64,000 nucleotides of DNA from Gambelia wislizenii (taxonomy: Eukaryota > Chordata > Lepidosauria > Squamata > Crotaphytidae): contig JAUMIR010000005.1 in assembly GCA_030847615.1 (NCBI GenBank), positions 82,494,492-82,558,491 on the forward strand, given 5' to 3'. The position numbers and the translations under genes are program-made. Under the pieces are notes generated by a model. It was given only the letters and a program-made list of their open reading frames with translations, was not told the origin of the DNA and ran no database searches. Within the stretch, counting starts at the first letter, position 1. Every line of letters starts with the position of its first letter. Positions 45,391 through 56,752 of this stretch are shown piece by piece.

Positions 45391-47805
45391 TAATCCAAAA
45401 GTAAAAGTAAAAATAATGGTATAAATATAAAATTTTAGAAAGAATTTAAAATTTAGAAGTTAAAAACGTTAAACATTAAAAATCTAAAATGCATTTTAAA
45501 AACTTTGTGAAGAAACTTAAAAAATCTTAAAAACTGCAGCACACAGCCTTAAAAACCCAGCCCTTGTCAGTTTGCAAAAATCTGGTGGGACACTTTTTTT
45601 AATCTGCCGCTGGAAGGAGAGTGAGGATGGGGCCATCCTTGCATCTCTGGGGAAGGAGTTCCAAAACCTGCAAGCGGCACATGTATGAGGATGTGAGAAA
45701 ACATGTTTCCTGCATGAAAAGGAATGCTTTTCTCCAAGAGAAAGTGCATTTTGCACAAAGTAAACTCATTCCTGTGCAAACAAATAATAATAAAATAAAA
45801 TTTAAAAAATCTCTTCTCCATCCCCAGCATGTTTTCTGCATGGGAAACTGTTCATTTGTGCAAATTGTTTTTGGTGCAGAAAAACCAAGGGGCCATTTAC
45901 ACGGCAAAATGAATCCTCAAAGAATTTGCAAAAAGTCCTAATAGTTCCCACATCTTTCAGAACATAGTTGCCATATTCAGAAGGAGGGGGACAAAAAACC
46001 CCATAAGTAACGCAGTATCAGCTTTTGCTATTTTCCCAGTCTTTTTTTCAAAGTAGCGCAAGTTAGCGCACTATCGACTGTGTGAACGACCATTTCGCAT
46101 ATGGCAGTGGAAACAGTCTGCAGTGTTTGCGAAATAGCCACAGCAGCGCTGAGCTGTGATTGGTTGCATATGCCCCTCCCTGGGTGGAGTTGGAAAACAT
46201 GGAGGAGTCTGAAATAAAAAGATCGAGCCAGCTGGCTTGCTTTTAACATAATTAATGTTCCTCTCTCCCCCCCTCTCTCAATCGTTCTTTTCTGTGTGTC
46301 TGTGTCTGCTGCTTCGATCAGATAAAAAGATCCAGCCAGCTGGCTTTCCCCTCACCAGCTGATTGCTCCATCGGCTGATCACTGAATTGTTTGTGTGTGT
46401 GTGTGAGTGAGTGAGTGAGTGAGTGAAAGAGAGAGGAAAGGGGAGCCAGTCTGGTCAGCTGGCAGGGACTGCAGAGCGAACAGAATCTCAGCTGCTTTGA
46501 TCATTCTTTTCTGTGTGCAGGGATCTCAAGGCTGCTTTCCTTCTCTCCTTTGTCATTATTTCTCTCCTACTCCCCTCCTTTTTTGTAGCTTTTTATATAG
46601 ATGAAGCTACGAAGTTATGGTCTGTTTCCCCCTCAAACTGGCCCCCTCCTTCCTTTCTCCCCACCTCCTGGCTGGCTTTAATAATAGTGATGGAGGCATG
46701 CCCCCCTCCCACCTTTGTGTCTGTGTAAACTATAGAAAGCCGAAACTCACCGCATCTTCCAATTGATCAATAAATTGTCTGAACTATGCCCTGCTGTTGT
46801 GAAAGGATGGTAATCTGTAATTTAGTGCACTTTATCCTGCCATGTAACCAGCCCCCAAATGTATTTTTGTGTAAAGAAATTTTCCTGAACAAGTCCCAAG
46901 TACAAATAGTGATTTAAAAAACACACCAAAGTTATTCTACTGAAACAAGTACAGAAACCACTGAAATTGATAGTTGTATGTAGAGATGAAAAAAGTGTAA
47001 ATTTGCATCTAGCAAGGAAAAGAGGGAGAAAATCAGGTGTCTTCTCATGTCAGACTTGTGAGGTTCATTATATTAGCCTAATCACATGGAGCCTTTCAGT
47101 TCATGGAATACACTAGCTCCAAGAGAGAGTTAATTCCCTTTTGAAATGTTCAGTACTAGAAGAGACAGTGAATTTACAAAAATATTGTTAGGAATCAAGA
47201 TTGTCAACTGAACAGTTAAAAGCATTTATAACAAAGAGAGAAAAACAAAAACAAAATTCATCAATTAAGCTTGAGTGTCTTGTTTACATGGATAAGGATG
47301 GAATGTCAATGCCATAGCTTCAACTCTTTCCCCCTTCTTATTCTTTCTGGTTTGACTCTGAAAATATTGGAAAAGCTGTGTGTGGAGGGTGTGAAGGGAC
47401 TGAAGCATGAACTTTATCAACATTGTTTTTTATAGACAGCCTTCAAAGTATACTAGTTCAGTGCATTAGTAGCATTAGTAGCTTTTAAACCTTGTAAACA
47501 TAAGATAATAGGAAAATGACTGACAAAGGAAAAAAATAGGTCGAAATCACTTGCTTCCTGGAGAAACATTGAGCAGAAATTCAATCACTTTCATCAGTAC
47601 TTTTGGCACTTGAGGGTTCATTACTAAAATGTGCTTTAAATGTGACTGCCACACTGACAACTGGCAGGCTCACCTTCCAGACTGTAGCAACCCATCTCTT
47701 GATGAGCCTAGTATGGTGTGCTCAAATTATGCAAACTATTTTGAAGGATGCTGCTATACAGTGTACTGGGTCTTGTGGACAATTCAAGTGTTTAAGCTGT
47801 AAATT
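45391..47805. other. No gene recognised; possible TIR element
   Basis: GGGGCCATTTACACGGCA (45889-45906) and the complement of TGCCATGTAACCAGCCCC (about 46839-46856) agree at 14 of 18 positions and may bound a roughly 970-bp DNA transposon. Inside are a (GT)n/(GAGT)n run (46389-46428) and CT-rich blocks. Open frames are short and without domains. Confidence 0.35.
46389..46428. repeat. (GT)n and (GAGT)n microsatellite
   Basis: TTTGTGTGTGTGTGTGAGTG then GAGT tetramers, directly visible. Confidence 0.9.
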
Positions 47806-48032
47806 TGTTGTTGTGTGGCTTCAAGTCATTTCCGACTTATGGTGACCCTAAGGCAAACCTATCATGGGGTTTTCCTGGAAAGATTTGTTCATAGGGGTTT
47901 TGCCATTTCCTTCCTCAGAGGCTGAGAGTGTATGGCTTGCCCAAGGGTACCCAGTGGGTTTCCATGGCTGAGCAGGGATTCAAACCTTGGTTTCCAGAGT
48001 CATAGTCCAACCCTCAAACTACATTGGCTCTT
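47806..48032 (-). mobile_element. tRNA-derived SINE with imperfect target duplication
   Basis: Minus-strand copy: left tail TTGTTGTTGTGTGGCTTCAA, CCGACTTATGGTGACCCTAA, TATCATGGGGTTTTCCTGG, core GGCTTGCCCAAGGGTACCCA, head with TCATAGTCCAACCCTCAAAC and TTGGCTC. Flanks TTTAAGCTGTAAAT (left) and TTTAAAGCTGTGAAT (right) look like a diverged target duplication. Confidence 0.85.
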
Positions 48033-48444
48033 TAAAGCTGTGAATAGGCATGGGGAAATCTGCCAATTTCCCTTTCTCTCTTTCTTTAGCATTAACTTGT
48101 TTCCTTAAAAAAAACAAAAACAAAAAACATCCTCATACTCTTTTCATCTTGAAACTGAAGACTCCAAATTTGGGCAATGCTGTAAAAATCAAACTGAAAT
48201 TAAATTTGCCATCCTGTGCACCAATAAAAATTAAGTAACACATCTATTGCCAGCATGGAAGAAGACCATGTTCTACCTAGATAAATGTTAAAAATAAGGA
48301 CACTTTCTTTAAAAAAAGAGGTGGAGACCCTTATTCAGAGCTAACATGGATGAACACACCCAGTATTCAAATGCAGAATTTGAACAATTAAGCAGTCAGC
48401 ACACTGGACACAGTTCAAAGAATCTGGAATCTGTTTCTTGCAAA

Positions 48445-48445
<1 letters not shown>
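48033..48445. other. No gene recognised
   Basis: AT-rich filler between the SINE and the (AT)n run. Confidence 0.5.
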
Positions 48446-48446
<1 letters not shown>

Positions 48447-48493
<47 letters not shown>

Positions 48494-48496
48494 TAT
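48447..48496. repeat. (AT)n microsatellite
   Basis: Nearly pure TA dinucleotides over about 50 bp. Confidence 0.95.
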
Positions 48497-49385
48497 GGTT
48501 CCCAGCATGGTTGTGACTGCGCTGTAGGAACCTCTTTTGAGGGAATGCGTGATGGAGGCCTGTAACTTTGCCTCAGCCCCTGGGCTGTTGCCAGGAGAGC
48601 AGAGAGTGGGGCTAGAAGTGATTTAAGGTCAGCCCCCCTCAGCCTCCTCATTTTTGTTGTGCCTTTTCTTCATATCCTGTCATTGGGTTAATTATGTTCT
48701 CCGCAAGGCAATGGAGAAGGGTTTGGGGCATTATCTACCCTTCTCTGATATAATTATTTAAGAAGCCTGGCCTTCATAGGGCTGATGATTTTTTTTTTCT
48801 GTTCAATGCAGGACATTTAATTTTCTGGGAGATCTGCAACAAGGATTTGAGGTCCCTATTGGATAATCTGGTGGGGGAAAGGGGCTAAGCAGATGCTTTC
48901 CGCTTTTCTATGGCAGGTAGAGGGGAATATTTTGGTAATTTGGTGAGGATCTTTGGCACCTCCTCCTTTTGGGGGTGAAGGGGAGGAGCTGAAACTTTCC
49001 CTTTAGTTCCTGCGAACTGAGGGATGGGGAAAGTGACCTCCTTTGGGGATGGCCTGAGGGATAAATCCTCTCTTTAAGTCCTGTGACTTGGGGGAGGGAC
49101 TTTTGGGTTGGCCTTCTAGATGCGGACTGACTGAGGAGTAACCCATCTTATGGGTTCTCCCTGGGGTTCAGGTGTTTTCACCCAAGGGAAATTGGGAAGG
49201 GTTTTTTGGAGTAGACCTCCTACCCCAGCAGTTCCCATACTAGGTTGCTCCCCCATTGCAGATCTCTCAGAATGGGGTTAAATAAGCTATAGCTAAATAA
49301 AAGTGCCCCTTTATATCCCAGCTATATGTGTGGTCTCTTTACTTGTGTCTGGTCTCCTTCTTCCTTTGTCTACCATCAAAGGATC
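48497..49385 (+). repeat. LTR-like repeat, copy 2 (longest)
   Basis: The right 500 bp matches copies 1 and 3 in order: GGGGAAAGGGGCTAAGCAGA, TTTGGCACCTCC, AACTGAGGGAT, CTGAGGGATAAATCCTCTC, TATGGGTTCTCCCTGG, CATACTAGGTTGCTCCCCCA, GCTAAATAAAAGTG, TGTGTCTGGTCTC-type end. A TGATTTAAGGTCAG box (about 48619) sits where copy 1 has TATTTAAGGCC. No protein. Promoter-like box, AATAAA and GTCTGGTCTC order suggest an LTR; proof of ends is lacking. Confidence 0.5.
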
Positions 49386-51145
49386 AAGTTCTTTCTATAT
49401 TGAATAAGAAGAAAATGTGAATTTTGGCAAATTCTTTTAAAAACGATCTGAAAGGAATTTTTACTCATCCCTACAATCTTAAATCACATCGAATCTACAT
49501 GTGTTATACAAGACTCCCCAGATGTGGCTGTTCATATGTTGCTAAACTTCAATTCCCATCAGCAGTAAGCAACTTAGCCAGTCCGTTAGTGAGTTTTGTA
49601 CTACAATAACATTTGGAGGTCCACATGTTTCTCCTTTCTCCTTCCCGTCTTATAGAAAGCATCTCCTCAAGTGTTCATCCTTTTTTCAGATTTTATCTAT
49701 TTTGTGGATCAAAAGCAAACAGACAATGCACCTGGCCAGGGTAAAAGAGCGTAGGCCAGTCATACTTTGTTTTTATCCCCTTAAGAATTCACATTTTATT
49801 TAGACAGGCATTCATTTTTCCTCAGCTTATTATACTTATATTACAGTCCCCCTTTGATGGTTTGAATGTTCATGTTTTAATTCTGAATTTGTGTGGATTT
49901 CAAACAGTGGTAAACTCCTTTGATGTGTCATAAGGCCGAGTAATTAATTTTTAAAATGACGTGTAGGTAGGGAGATGAGAGAAAACAAACATTTATAGCA
50001 GCAGGGAGAAGATTGTGGCAAGATAAAGGCAGGCAGCTGATACCCATTTTAGTCTACAGTTAATTGATTTGACTCTTTCCTAACTACTCTTACTTATCAG
50101 CTTCCATTCTCCCAAAATTAGACCTCTTGTGAGTGCCTTCCCTGAATCCATTCTGCATTTTTTGGCAGTAAGACAAGTTTGTCTTCATTATTACAGTACA
50201 TTTCAGTGTCTGGGTGTTTTTTCTTTTAAGTGTGGCAGTGAGTGGTGTCGAATTTTCTGACTAGCCTCTGGTAGGAGACAGTGTTATCATTATAGCATCT
50301 TGCTTAGGATGCCATAGTTGAGGCTGTCAATACTTTCATTAACTCAGTTTTGGGGCTATCTTAGCTTAAGGGCTGTGTTCTGTAGAGAAATGGAGAAGAT
50401 GTGACAGTGCTTGAGACCTCAGCCTGAAGCTAGTGTCAATATAAAATACTTTGAAAATGTCAAGTGCAATAGGCAGTCCTTAAAAACAACAAACACTCCC
50501 ACAATAAAACACTAAATTGTATGCAAGCTAATTATAATATGTTCTATAAATATGTTTATCTGGCCTTTGAAAATCCAAGTTTATTACTGAGTGAACTTCA
50601 TTGGACAAGAATTAGTTTTAAAAGAGACTGAAAGAGCAAAGAAATACATGTAAACAGATTACTAGTTTGTGTATGGTTTTGGAGGCTTGCTATGGTGTTT
50701 TTTTCTTGATAAAGGGGGTAGGTATTTCCACTATTGCAACATCATGTTCTTTTTTTTTGTTAGATATGTATGCTTCTAGTGTGATCTGGAGAGGTTCAGT
50801 TCTGTGGTGGTCGTTGTGTGTATTCTATCTATCTATCTATCTATCTAGCTAGCATTTTGTGCAAGTTGCCAGTACATCAGAATGGTAACCATGAGGGTGT
50901 ATCAGTAAAACATTAGATACAGATGGTGGAGTTAATTCTCAGAATCTTTGTTGCCACATTTGATAGTCTCAGTAGAGGCAATGAGTCCAGCATACCCAGT
51001 GAGATGGCAACCTTCTGTTGTGCATACTGCAGATGAAAGGAAGGTAGTGATGAAAGAGCAGGATTACTCTCCTATGGGAACAGCAGCCCACTGTTATTAT
51101 CAGTATTAAGGAGCTGAATAATGGAATGTGTTACATGTGAAGTCA
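49386..51145. other. No gene recognised
   Basis: Contains a DNA-element-like scrap at 49510-49615 (CAATTCCCATCAGCAG-type) and a (CTAT)n run at about 50826-50848. No exon found. Confidence 0.45.
50826..50848. repeat. (CTAT)n microsatellite
   Basis: ATCTATCTATCTATCTATCT followed by AGCTAGC. Confidence 0.9.
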
Positions 51146-51149
51146 AAGG

Positions 51150-51392
51150 CTTTGACGGCCGGCATCCATAGATTTTCCCTGGTTTTTTTCTGGGCTGTGA
51201 GGCTGTGTTCTGGAAGAGTTTATTCCTGACGTTTCACCTGCATCTGTGGCTGACATCTTCAGATGAAGATGCCAGCTACAGATGCAGGCAAAACATCAGG
51301 ATGAAGAAGCCAGCCACAGATACAGACAAAATGTCAGGAGTAAACTCTTCCAGAACACGGCCTCACAGCCTGGAAAAAACCCCAAGAAGAAT
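51150..51392. mobile_element. Fold-back element
   Basis: Left arm TTTTTTTCTGGGCTGTGAGG, TGTTCTGGAAGAGTTTATTC, CCTGACGTTTCACCTGCATC is matched by the inverted right arm GATACAGACAAAATGTCAGG, AGTAAACTCTTCCAGAACAC, GGCCTCACAGCCTGGAAAAA. A GATGAAGATGCCAGC / GATGAAGAAGCCAGC pair sits in the centre. Non-coding, DNA-transposon-like. Confidence 0.8.
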
Positions 51393-52945
51393 ATGTTACA
51401 GGTTTGACATTGGGCCATATCACACATACAGGTGATCCGTGATTAGAATGCCCCTTTTTAGGGAAGGGGTGATATTTAAATTGGAAGCATAGTGCTCTGG
51501 AAGAAAGTATATGGGTCATTTCCCCCATATATCTCCCGCTGGCAATGAAATAATTCTAGACCATGATAGAGTGCATGTGTGCAGCAGTCAGCTAGAGGAT
51601 CCTGATTTAAGGATCAAAGACACCAATGACTTTAGAGAAACAAACTATATGAACTCCATTCTAAGACTGGAAATGTATTTATCAGGGTGCTAAGCTAAGC
51701 TAGCTACATCGCTAGGGAATGCTGAGAGTGTTCTGGGGAAGAAAAGGTGGAAACATCCCTAAGAATATCAGTTTACGTCACAGAGGAAGCAGAATAGGTG
51801 GACAAGCAGGGAGGACTGGTGTGTGTCACTCAAGCTATCTAACCCTCATATTACTGCCCACTCTGAGGGATTCTTGACTCTTCAGTGATAAGTGTTATTG
51901 CACTTCCAACAGACCAGATTAAGGGATTGTCATAAACCCCCTCAGTTACCATTATTCTCTCACCTTACTATTTTCTGTAATAATAATAAAGGCTACTTGC
52001 AAGATGGTTGCTGCGATACACTTTCTTTCATTCTCAACATTTTATCAAACCCATATTCAAAATGAGAACAAGGGCCTGTCTATATGAGGCAATAAAATGT
52101 GGGTTGATGTGCAGTAATGCCAACTCACAGCAGCTTTCATTTGTCTCCATTCCCCCCCCCCAAGATTGCAGGCATGCAAAGCCACATGTGTTTGTTTTTC
52201 AAACAGGCATGCCTGTGAATCAAGATGGCAGGTGCACATGAATTACTCACATTGTTATTGTCACCAGTTGCCATAATTGAACATTTTTTTTTAAAAAAAA
52301 AGAGCAAATCCAAGGTGCGGAAGGGTGATCTTCCACTTAAATAAACAGAAAAAAGTAAGAGAAAGGCTGTTTCATCACCTCAGCACATGATCGCTATGCT
52401 ACAATTCCAACATGGTGTTTCTGGGCACTGCCTTGCCAGCAAGCTCTGCCCCCGTGCACTTCAGAACAAACAGCTATCAATTTCCCCTCTTATCAGGAAA
52501 GCATGGCAAAGCGAATCAGTTGTCCCAATGAGCGAGAATGTGTATTTCCTTTGGAATTTTTTTTAAGAAGCAGGAAAAGTTGCAAAGGCTTTCCCCATGG
52601 AGTATTTGGAGTTTTTGGTCCCTACGTCCAAATACAGCAAAATGATGCAGGATCCCATTGGGACAAAATATATTCTACTCAAATTCTATGAGGAGTTTTT
52701 TCACCATCTAGACAACCCCTAACAGCACTGGGCCTTCCCCACCTTCACCTATGCCCCTCAAACAACCTCTCTGAAAAATGGTGGTCCTTCCTGATATATG
52801 TGGGAGGGCATGTAGAGTGTGCCTAGGACAGAGGGAAATTATTCCAAATGGGGTAGAAGTCTACCCCATTTCCTTTCACCCAGTATCACCTTGTGCCTGA
52901 TCCCACATAATTTGGTAGTTTCCCCAGGCCATCTAGAGAAGCTTT
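51393..52945. other. No gene recognised
   Basis: A C run at 52152-52161 and A/T run at 52286-52300; otherwise unassigned. Confidence 0.5.
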
Positions 52946-52948
52946 CAT

Positions 52949-53366
52949 AGAACCATAGAATCATAGAATTGGAAGAGACCACAAGGGCCATCTAGTCCAA
53001 CCCCCTGCCTGCAGTAATACACAATCAAATCACCCCTGACAGATGGACATCCAGCCTCTGTTTAAAGACCTCCGAAGAAGGAGACTCCACCACACGACAA
53101 GGCAGTGTATTCCACTTCTATATAGCTCTTACTGTCAGGAAGTTCCTCCTAATGTTTAGTGGAATCTCTTTTCCTGTAGTTTGAGCCCATTTGCTCCATG
53201 TCCTAGTCCTAGTCCTAGTCCTAGTCCTAGTCCTAGTCCTAGTCCTAGTCTCTTGAGCATCAGAAAACAATCTTGCTCTATCCTCAGTATAACATCCCTT
53301 CAAATATTTAAACATGGCTATCATGTCACCTCTTAACCTTCTCTTCTCCAGGCTAAACATACCCAC
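52949..53366 (-). mobile_element. CR1 3' end carrying a hexamer expansion
   Basis: Minus-strand CR1 tail, CATAGAACCATAGAATCATA at 52949 to the [20 protein letters not shown] block at 53363. Within the coding part a CCTAGT hexamer is expanded (53198-53252), which turns a single T-R pair into an eight-fold TR run in the reading frame. The CR1 is 5'-truncated at about 53366. Confidence 0.9.
53198..53252. repeat. (CCTAGT)n microsatellite inside CR1
   Basis: About nine copies of CCTAGT/AGTCCT. The other CR1 copies here have a single unit at this place (for example the CTCTAGAGACTAGGACACAG region at 6403-6422). Confidence 0.95.
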
Positions 53367-53772
53367 ATACCCATGCAAGTTGCTACAGTCTCCATGAGTT
53401 CCATTTTTTGAAGAAAAGACAAAGGCAAAAAATGAAAAGGCAAAAAGGAAAAGGTTAAGTTCTCAACCAACCAAAGGTTTCTGCTTCCTTGGCTCAGCTT
53501 CATCATTTCTTACTTGCTGCCCTATACTCTTGGAATTGCCTCCCTGAACATTTGCAGACTGTTCCTTCCTCATTGTCTTTAAACCTCAATTCAAAACATT
53601 TTCCCCCCAAAGCTTTTGCAATTTTAGTTTGCTATTGCTTTATAATCTTGTATATTTTGATTACATGTATTGGTCAGTCTCCTTTATGCTATATTGTATT
53701 TATTTTTTTGCATTTTATCTGGATAATTTGTTCTGAAGTTGTATTATAGAGTTTTATATTTTATTATTCCTT
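53367..53772 (+). other. Possible old LINE C-terminus
   Basis: Plus-strand frame at about 53510-53600 reads AALYSWNCLPEHLQTVPSSL, resembling the WN.LP..I/L block common to L2-type C-termini, then degenerates. No 3' terminus seen. Low confidence. Confidence 0.3.
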
Positions 53773-53960
53773 CATCCCCTCTGTAGGTGTATACACATAC
53801 TTTAGATTGTATATCTTTGGCAGGATTCACAGTTTTTGGTTGTTTTATTGTAAAACACTACATATATATATATAGTGTTTTACAATAAAACAGCCAAAAA
53901 CTGTGAGTCCTGCCAAAGATATACAATCTAAAGTATGTGTATACACATACAGAGGGAATG
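53773..53960. repeat. 188-bp palindrome, 88-bp arms
   Basis: Left arm 53773-53860, AT spacer (CATATATATATA), right arm 53873-53960. Only about four mismatches between arms, for example TTTGGCAGGATTCACAG against its complement containing GACTC. It can form a long hairpin or cruciform. No TIR family assignment; it may be a MITE or a local inverted duplication. Confidence 0.9.
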
Positions 53961-54884
53961 TATACTACTTCATACTACTATGAAGAAAATAAGAATACAA
54001 AGAAGAAAAGGAAGAGGAAAGCTGGGTGGGGGACTTTACTTTATTCAGGATCCATGCTATACTATACATTCTAGGGCTGTTCTGAAGTTTTCACGTATAG
54101 ACTCACTCTTTATGAAAGAGCAAAAGATGGAAAAGAAAACCAGACAATGGCTGGTGAAAATGTTAGCTTTTGCTAATGGAGGGGATGCCTGTACTTAAGA
54201 ATGGAGAGGCAGCATCTCTCTCTTTAAAAAAACAACAACAAAGGATGGAAATGTTTTGGCTATTTCAAGCAGCACTTGGTGGTTGGTAAGGCAACTGCTT
54301 TTCCATAACGGCATTGTCATGATGTGGCTTCATTATAAATGCATTCTCAGAGATAAGAGGAAGTTCCTAATTTGGAAGCTGGAGTAGAGGTGATATTGTT
54401 GTAACCCTTGGTGATTCATACCTTTAACATTCAGAGTCACTCTGTTTCTTATTGTGCTTCAGAGAGTATGACATTTGGAAATTTAATGACAGTAGTTCAC
54501 CTTGAAAGCAGAAAGAGAATGTGAAACAGATGTTCTTGTTTAGTAAGGATGCAGTAAAAAGAACAAATCATTAAATATGTTTATACCTGTAAACATGCTA
54601 CCTAATTAAAGGAAAAGTTGGGGACTGGAAGCAAAAGCATTGAAATTCAGAAACTGAGGTCTACAATTTTAGTGGAAATGTTTACCACTTATCCCAAAAA
54701 TTGCAATATAAATGTCAAATTCAGTGTGAATAGTTTGTCACAGAAATTACAGTGGACTGACGCTTTTACAAAAGAATTGTGCTTAGGAAATAGCCATTTG
54801 CTTCGGTACATAAATCTGGAGACCTTTCTTGAGCTGCAAGGGGTCTGATGGTATCACAAGAATGTTGAGGAAAGGGAGTGGAGA
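53961..54884. other. No gene recognised
   Basis: No exon or repeat identified. Confidence 0.5.
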
Positions 54885-55490
54885 AGAGAAGGAATCCAGG
54901 CTAACTGTTCTTTAGGATTAATTGGTTTATTTCAGCATGAGCTTTCATGGATTTAAACCTGCTTTTTCAGATGCACTGATGGAGTAATATCTAAGCCACA
55001 TGTTTAAGCTCAGTTTCATAACTGGGGGTGTAAAGTATCATATTACACCCTATCTCTCCCCATCATCTATGTAACAATGACATTAAATTTATTATTATTT
55101 GGCTGTTGATTTTTGTATTTGTTTATTTATGTGATTTTAGTTTAGGTGGATTCTAATTTGATACTAATTTAATATATTTTTATGGGGGTGGGTGGTGCTT
55201 AGGGATTTTACTCAGTATTCTTGTATTTTAATTGTTGTCTGCCACCCGACTGTTTTTAACAGAGGGGTTGGGTAATAATAATAATAATAATAATAATAAT
55301 GGCACAGATATTTAAGCATACAAAGTTGTCGGAGTTGGAAAGTATGCAATAGGATCCCAGCGATGTATCTATTCTTAAATACCTATGGCTTTAATATAAC
55401 TGCATCAATATGTCTGAAGAAGAAGATTGAAATCCATGAAAGCTAATGCTGAAGTAATGAGTCTTAAAGATGCTGCTAGATTCCTTCTCT
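54885..55490. mobile_element. MITE with L2 tail nested inside
   Basis: Left arm AGAGAAGGAATCCAGG ... TTTCAGCATGAGCTTTCATGGATTT and the complement of the right arm AAATCCATGAAAGCTAATGCTGAAGTAATGAG ... TTCCTTCTCT form terminal inverted repeats of about 90 aligned bases. Between them at about 55090-55303 lies a plus-strand L2-type tail. Non-coding. Confidence 0.8.
55090..55303 (+). mobile_element. L2-type 3' end with (AAT)n tail
   Basis: ATTTTAATTGTTGTCTGCCACCCGACTG, then AGAGGGGTTGGGTAATAATA with an (AAT)n run to 55303. The ends are diverged from the 19 kb copy. It lies inside the MITE. Confidence 0.65.
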
Positions 55491-55856
55491 CTCCTGCCCT
55501 CATTATAACTTTTTATGGTGTGAGAGACTAACATTGCTATTTCTTTGAAGAATGCATCTGATGTTGTGTTACTGGCTTGTTGTAGAGATGGAAGAATCTG
55601 CCAATTCTGTTTCTTTTACCTTTAATCACTCTTCAGTGCATTTCAGCCTTTAAATGTTTGCATTTCATCTTTTAAAAATTAATATGAAAACTTCTATCTC
55701 TTTCTGAGTACATTTCTCCTCATATATACATGCTTGTACACAATATTATATACTCATTTGTGTGCACACTCATCTTTAATCCATCTTTTTAATGCATCAT
55801 CCACTCAGGTTTTTTAATTTTAATACTGCATCACAATATATGATGAACTAAAAAAT

Positions 55857-56530
55857 TGTTGTTAACTGCCATCGACTGTCAAGTATGACAGCCTCAGTTT
55901 AATAATCTTGGCTTCTAGGGAGAGTTCAGATATAATTTACTCTAGGACCCATTTATTTGTCTTTTTAGTAGTCCATGGTACCCATAGAACTCTTCACCAG
56001 CACCACATTTCAAAAAAGTTGATTTTCTTCATATCATCTTTCGTCACTGTCCAGGTTTCACAACCATACATAGAAATTGGAAATACGATGGCATGGACAA
56101 TTCTAACTTTAGTATTCAATTATATATCTTTAAACTTCAGGATTTTGTCTAGTTCCCTCATAGCTGACCTTCCAAACCCTAGTTTTCTTCTGATTTCTTG
56201 ACTGCAATCTCCATTCTGAATAATGACTGAGCCAAGATATGGAAAATCTTCAACTATTTCACTGACTTCATCATCCACTTAAAAGTTATGTAAACTTTCT
56301 GTGGTCATTATATTTGTTAATGTTCATCTGTAAACCTGCCTTTGCACTTTCTTCCTTTATTTTCTTCAATAATTGTTCCAAGCCTTTGCTATTTTCTGCT
56401 AATAGTATGATGTCATCTGCATATCCTAAATTGTTGATGTCCCTTCCTCCAATTTTCATGCCCCCTTCCTCCAAGTCTAATCCTGCTTTACATGTGATTT
56501 GTTCAGTGTACAAGAAATTGATATTTCAAG
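55857..56530 (-). pseudogene. BovB/RTE LINE reverse transcriptase relic
   Basis: Minus strand. The frame 56513-56286 has GRDINNLGYADDIILLAENS and LLKKIKEESAKAGLQMNINK, which is the BovB/RTE palm signature. It then breaks, and in shifted frames continues with DDEVSEIVEDFPYLGSVIIQ, GDCSQEIRRKLGFGRSAMRE, and VRIVHAIVFPISMYGCETWT, the following RTE blocks in order. The 3' part (55990-55860) contains the TGGGTCCTAGA-type and LEAK-type blocks and ends in a TTAACAAC tail. No endonuclease is present; stops and frameshifts make it a relic. Confidence 0.85.
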
Positions 56531-56548
56531 GAATATATATACTTTGAG

Positions 56549-56744
56549 ATCCAATGTGATGTAGTGGATTTAAGTGTTGGGTCTGAATCCCAATTTGGCA
56601 ATGGTAACCCCTTGTTGATCTTGGACAAGTCTCCAAGACAATGACAAACCCACTCAGAACAAATCTTGCCAAGAAAACCCTGTGATATGTTCATTTTAGG
56701 ATCACCATAAGTCAGGAATGACTTGAAGGCACACAACAACAATG
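56549..56744 (+). mobile_element. tRNA-derived SINE, plus strand
   Basis: Only plus-strand copy: CAATGTGATGTAGTGGATTT (A-box head), TCTGAATCCC (B-box-like), the CTTGGACAAGTC core, ATCTTGCCAAGAAAACCCTG, CATAAGTCAGGAATGACTTG and the GGCACACAACAACAA tail. It directly follows the BovB relic. Confidence 0.85.
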
Positions 56745-56752
56745 AGTTTCAT

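Noticed and set aside
53198..53252. CRISPR-like short array
   Set aside because: A hexamer microsatellite with no spacers, inside a CR1 relic in a vertebrate genome.
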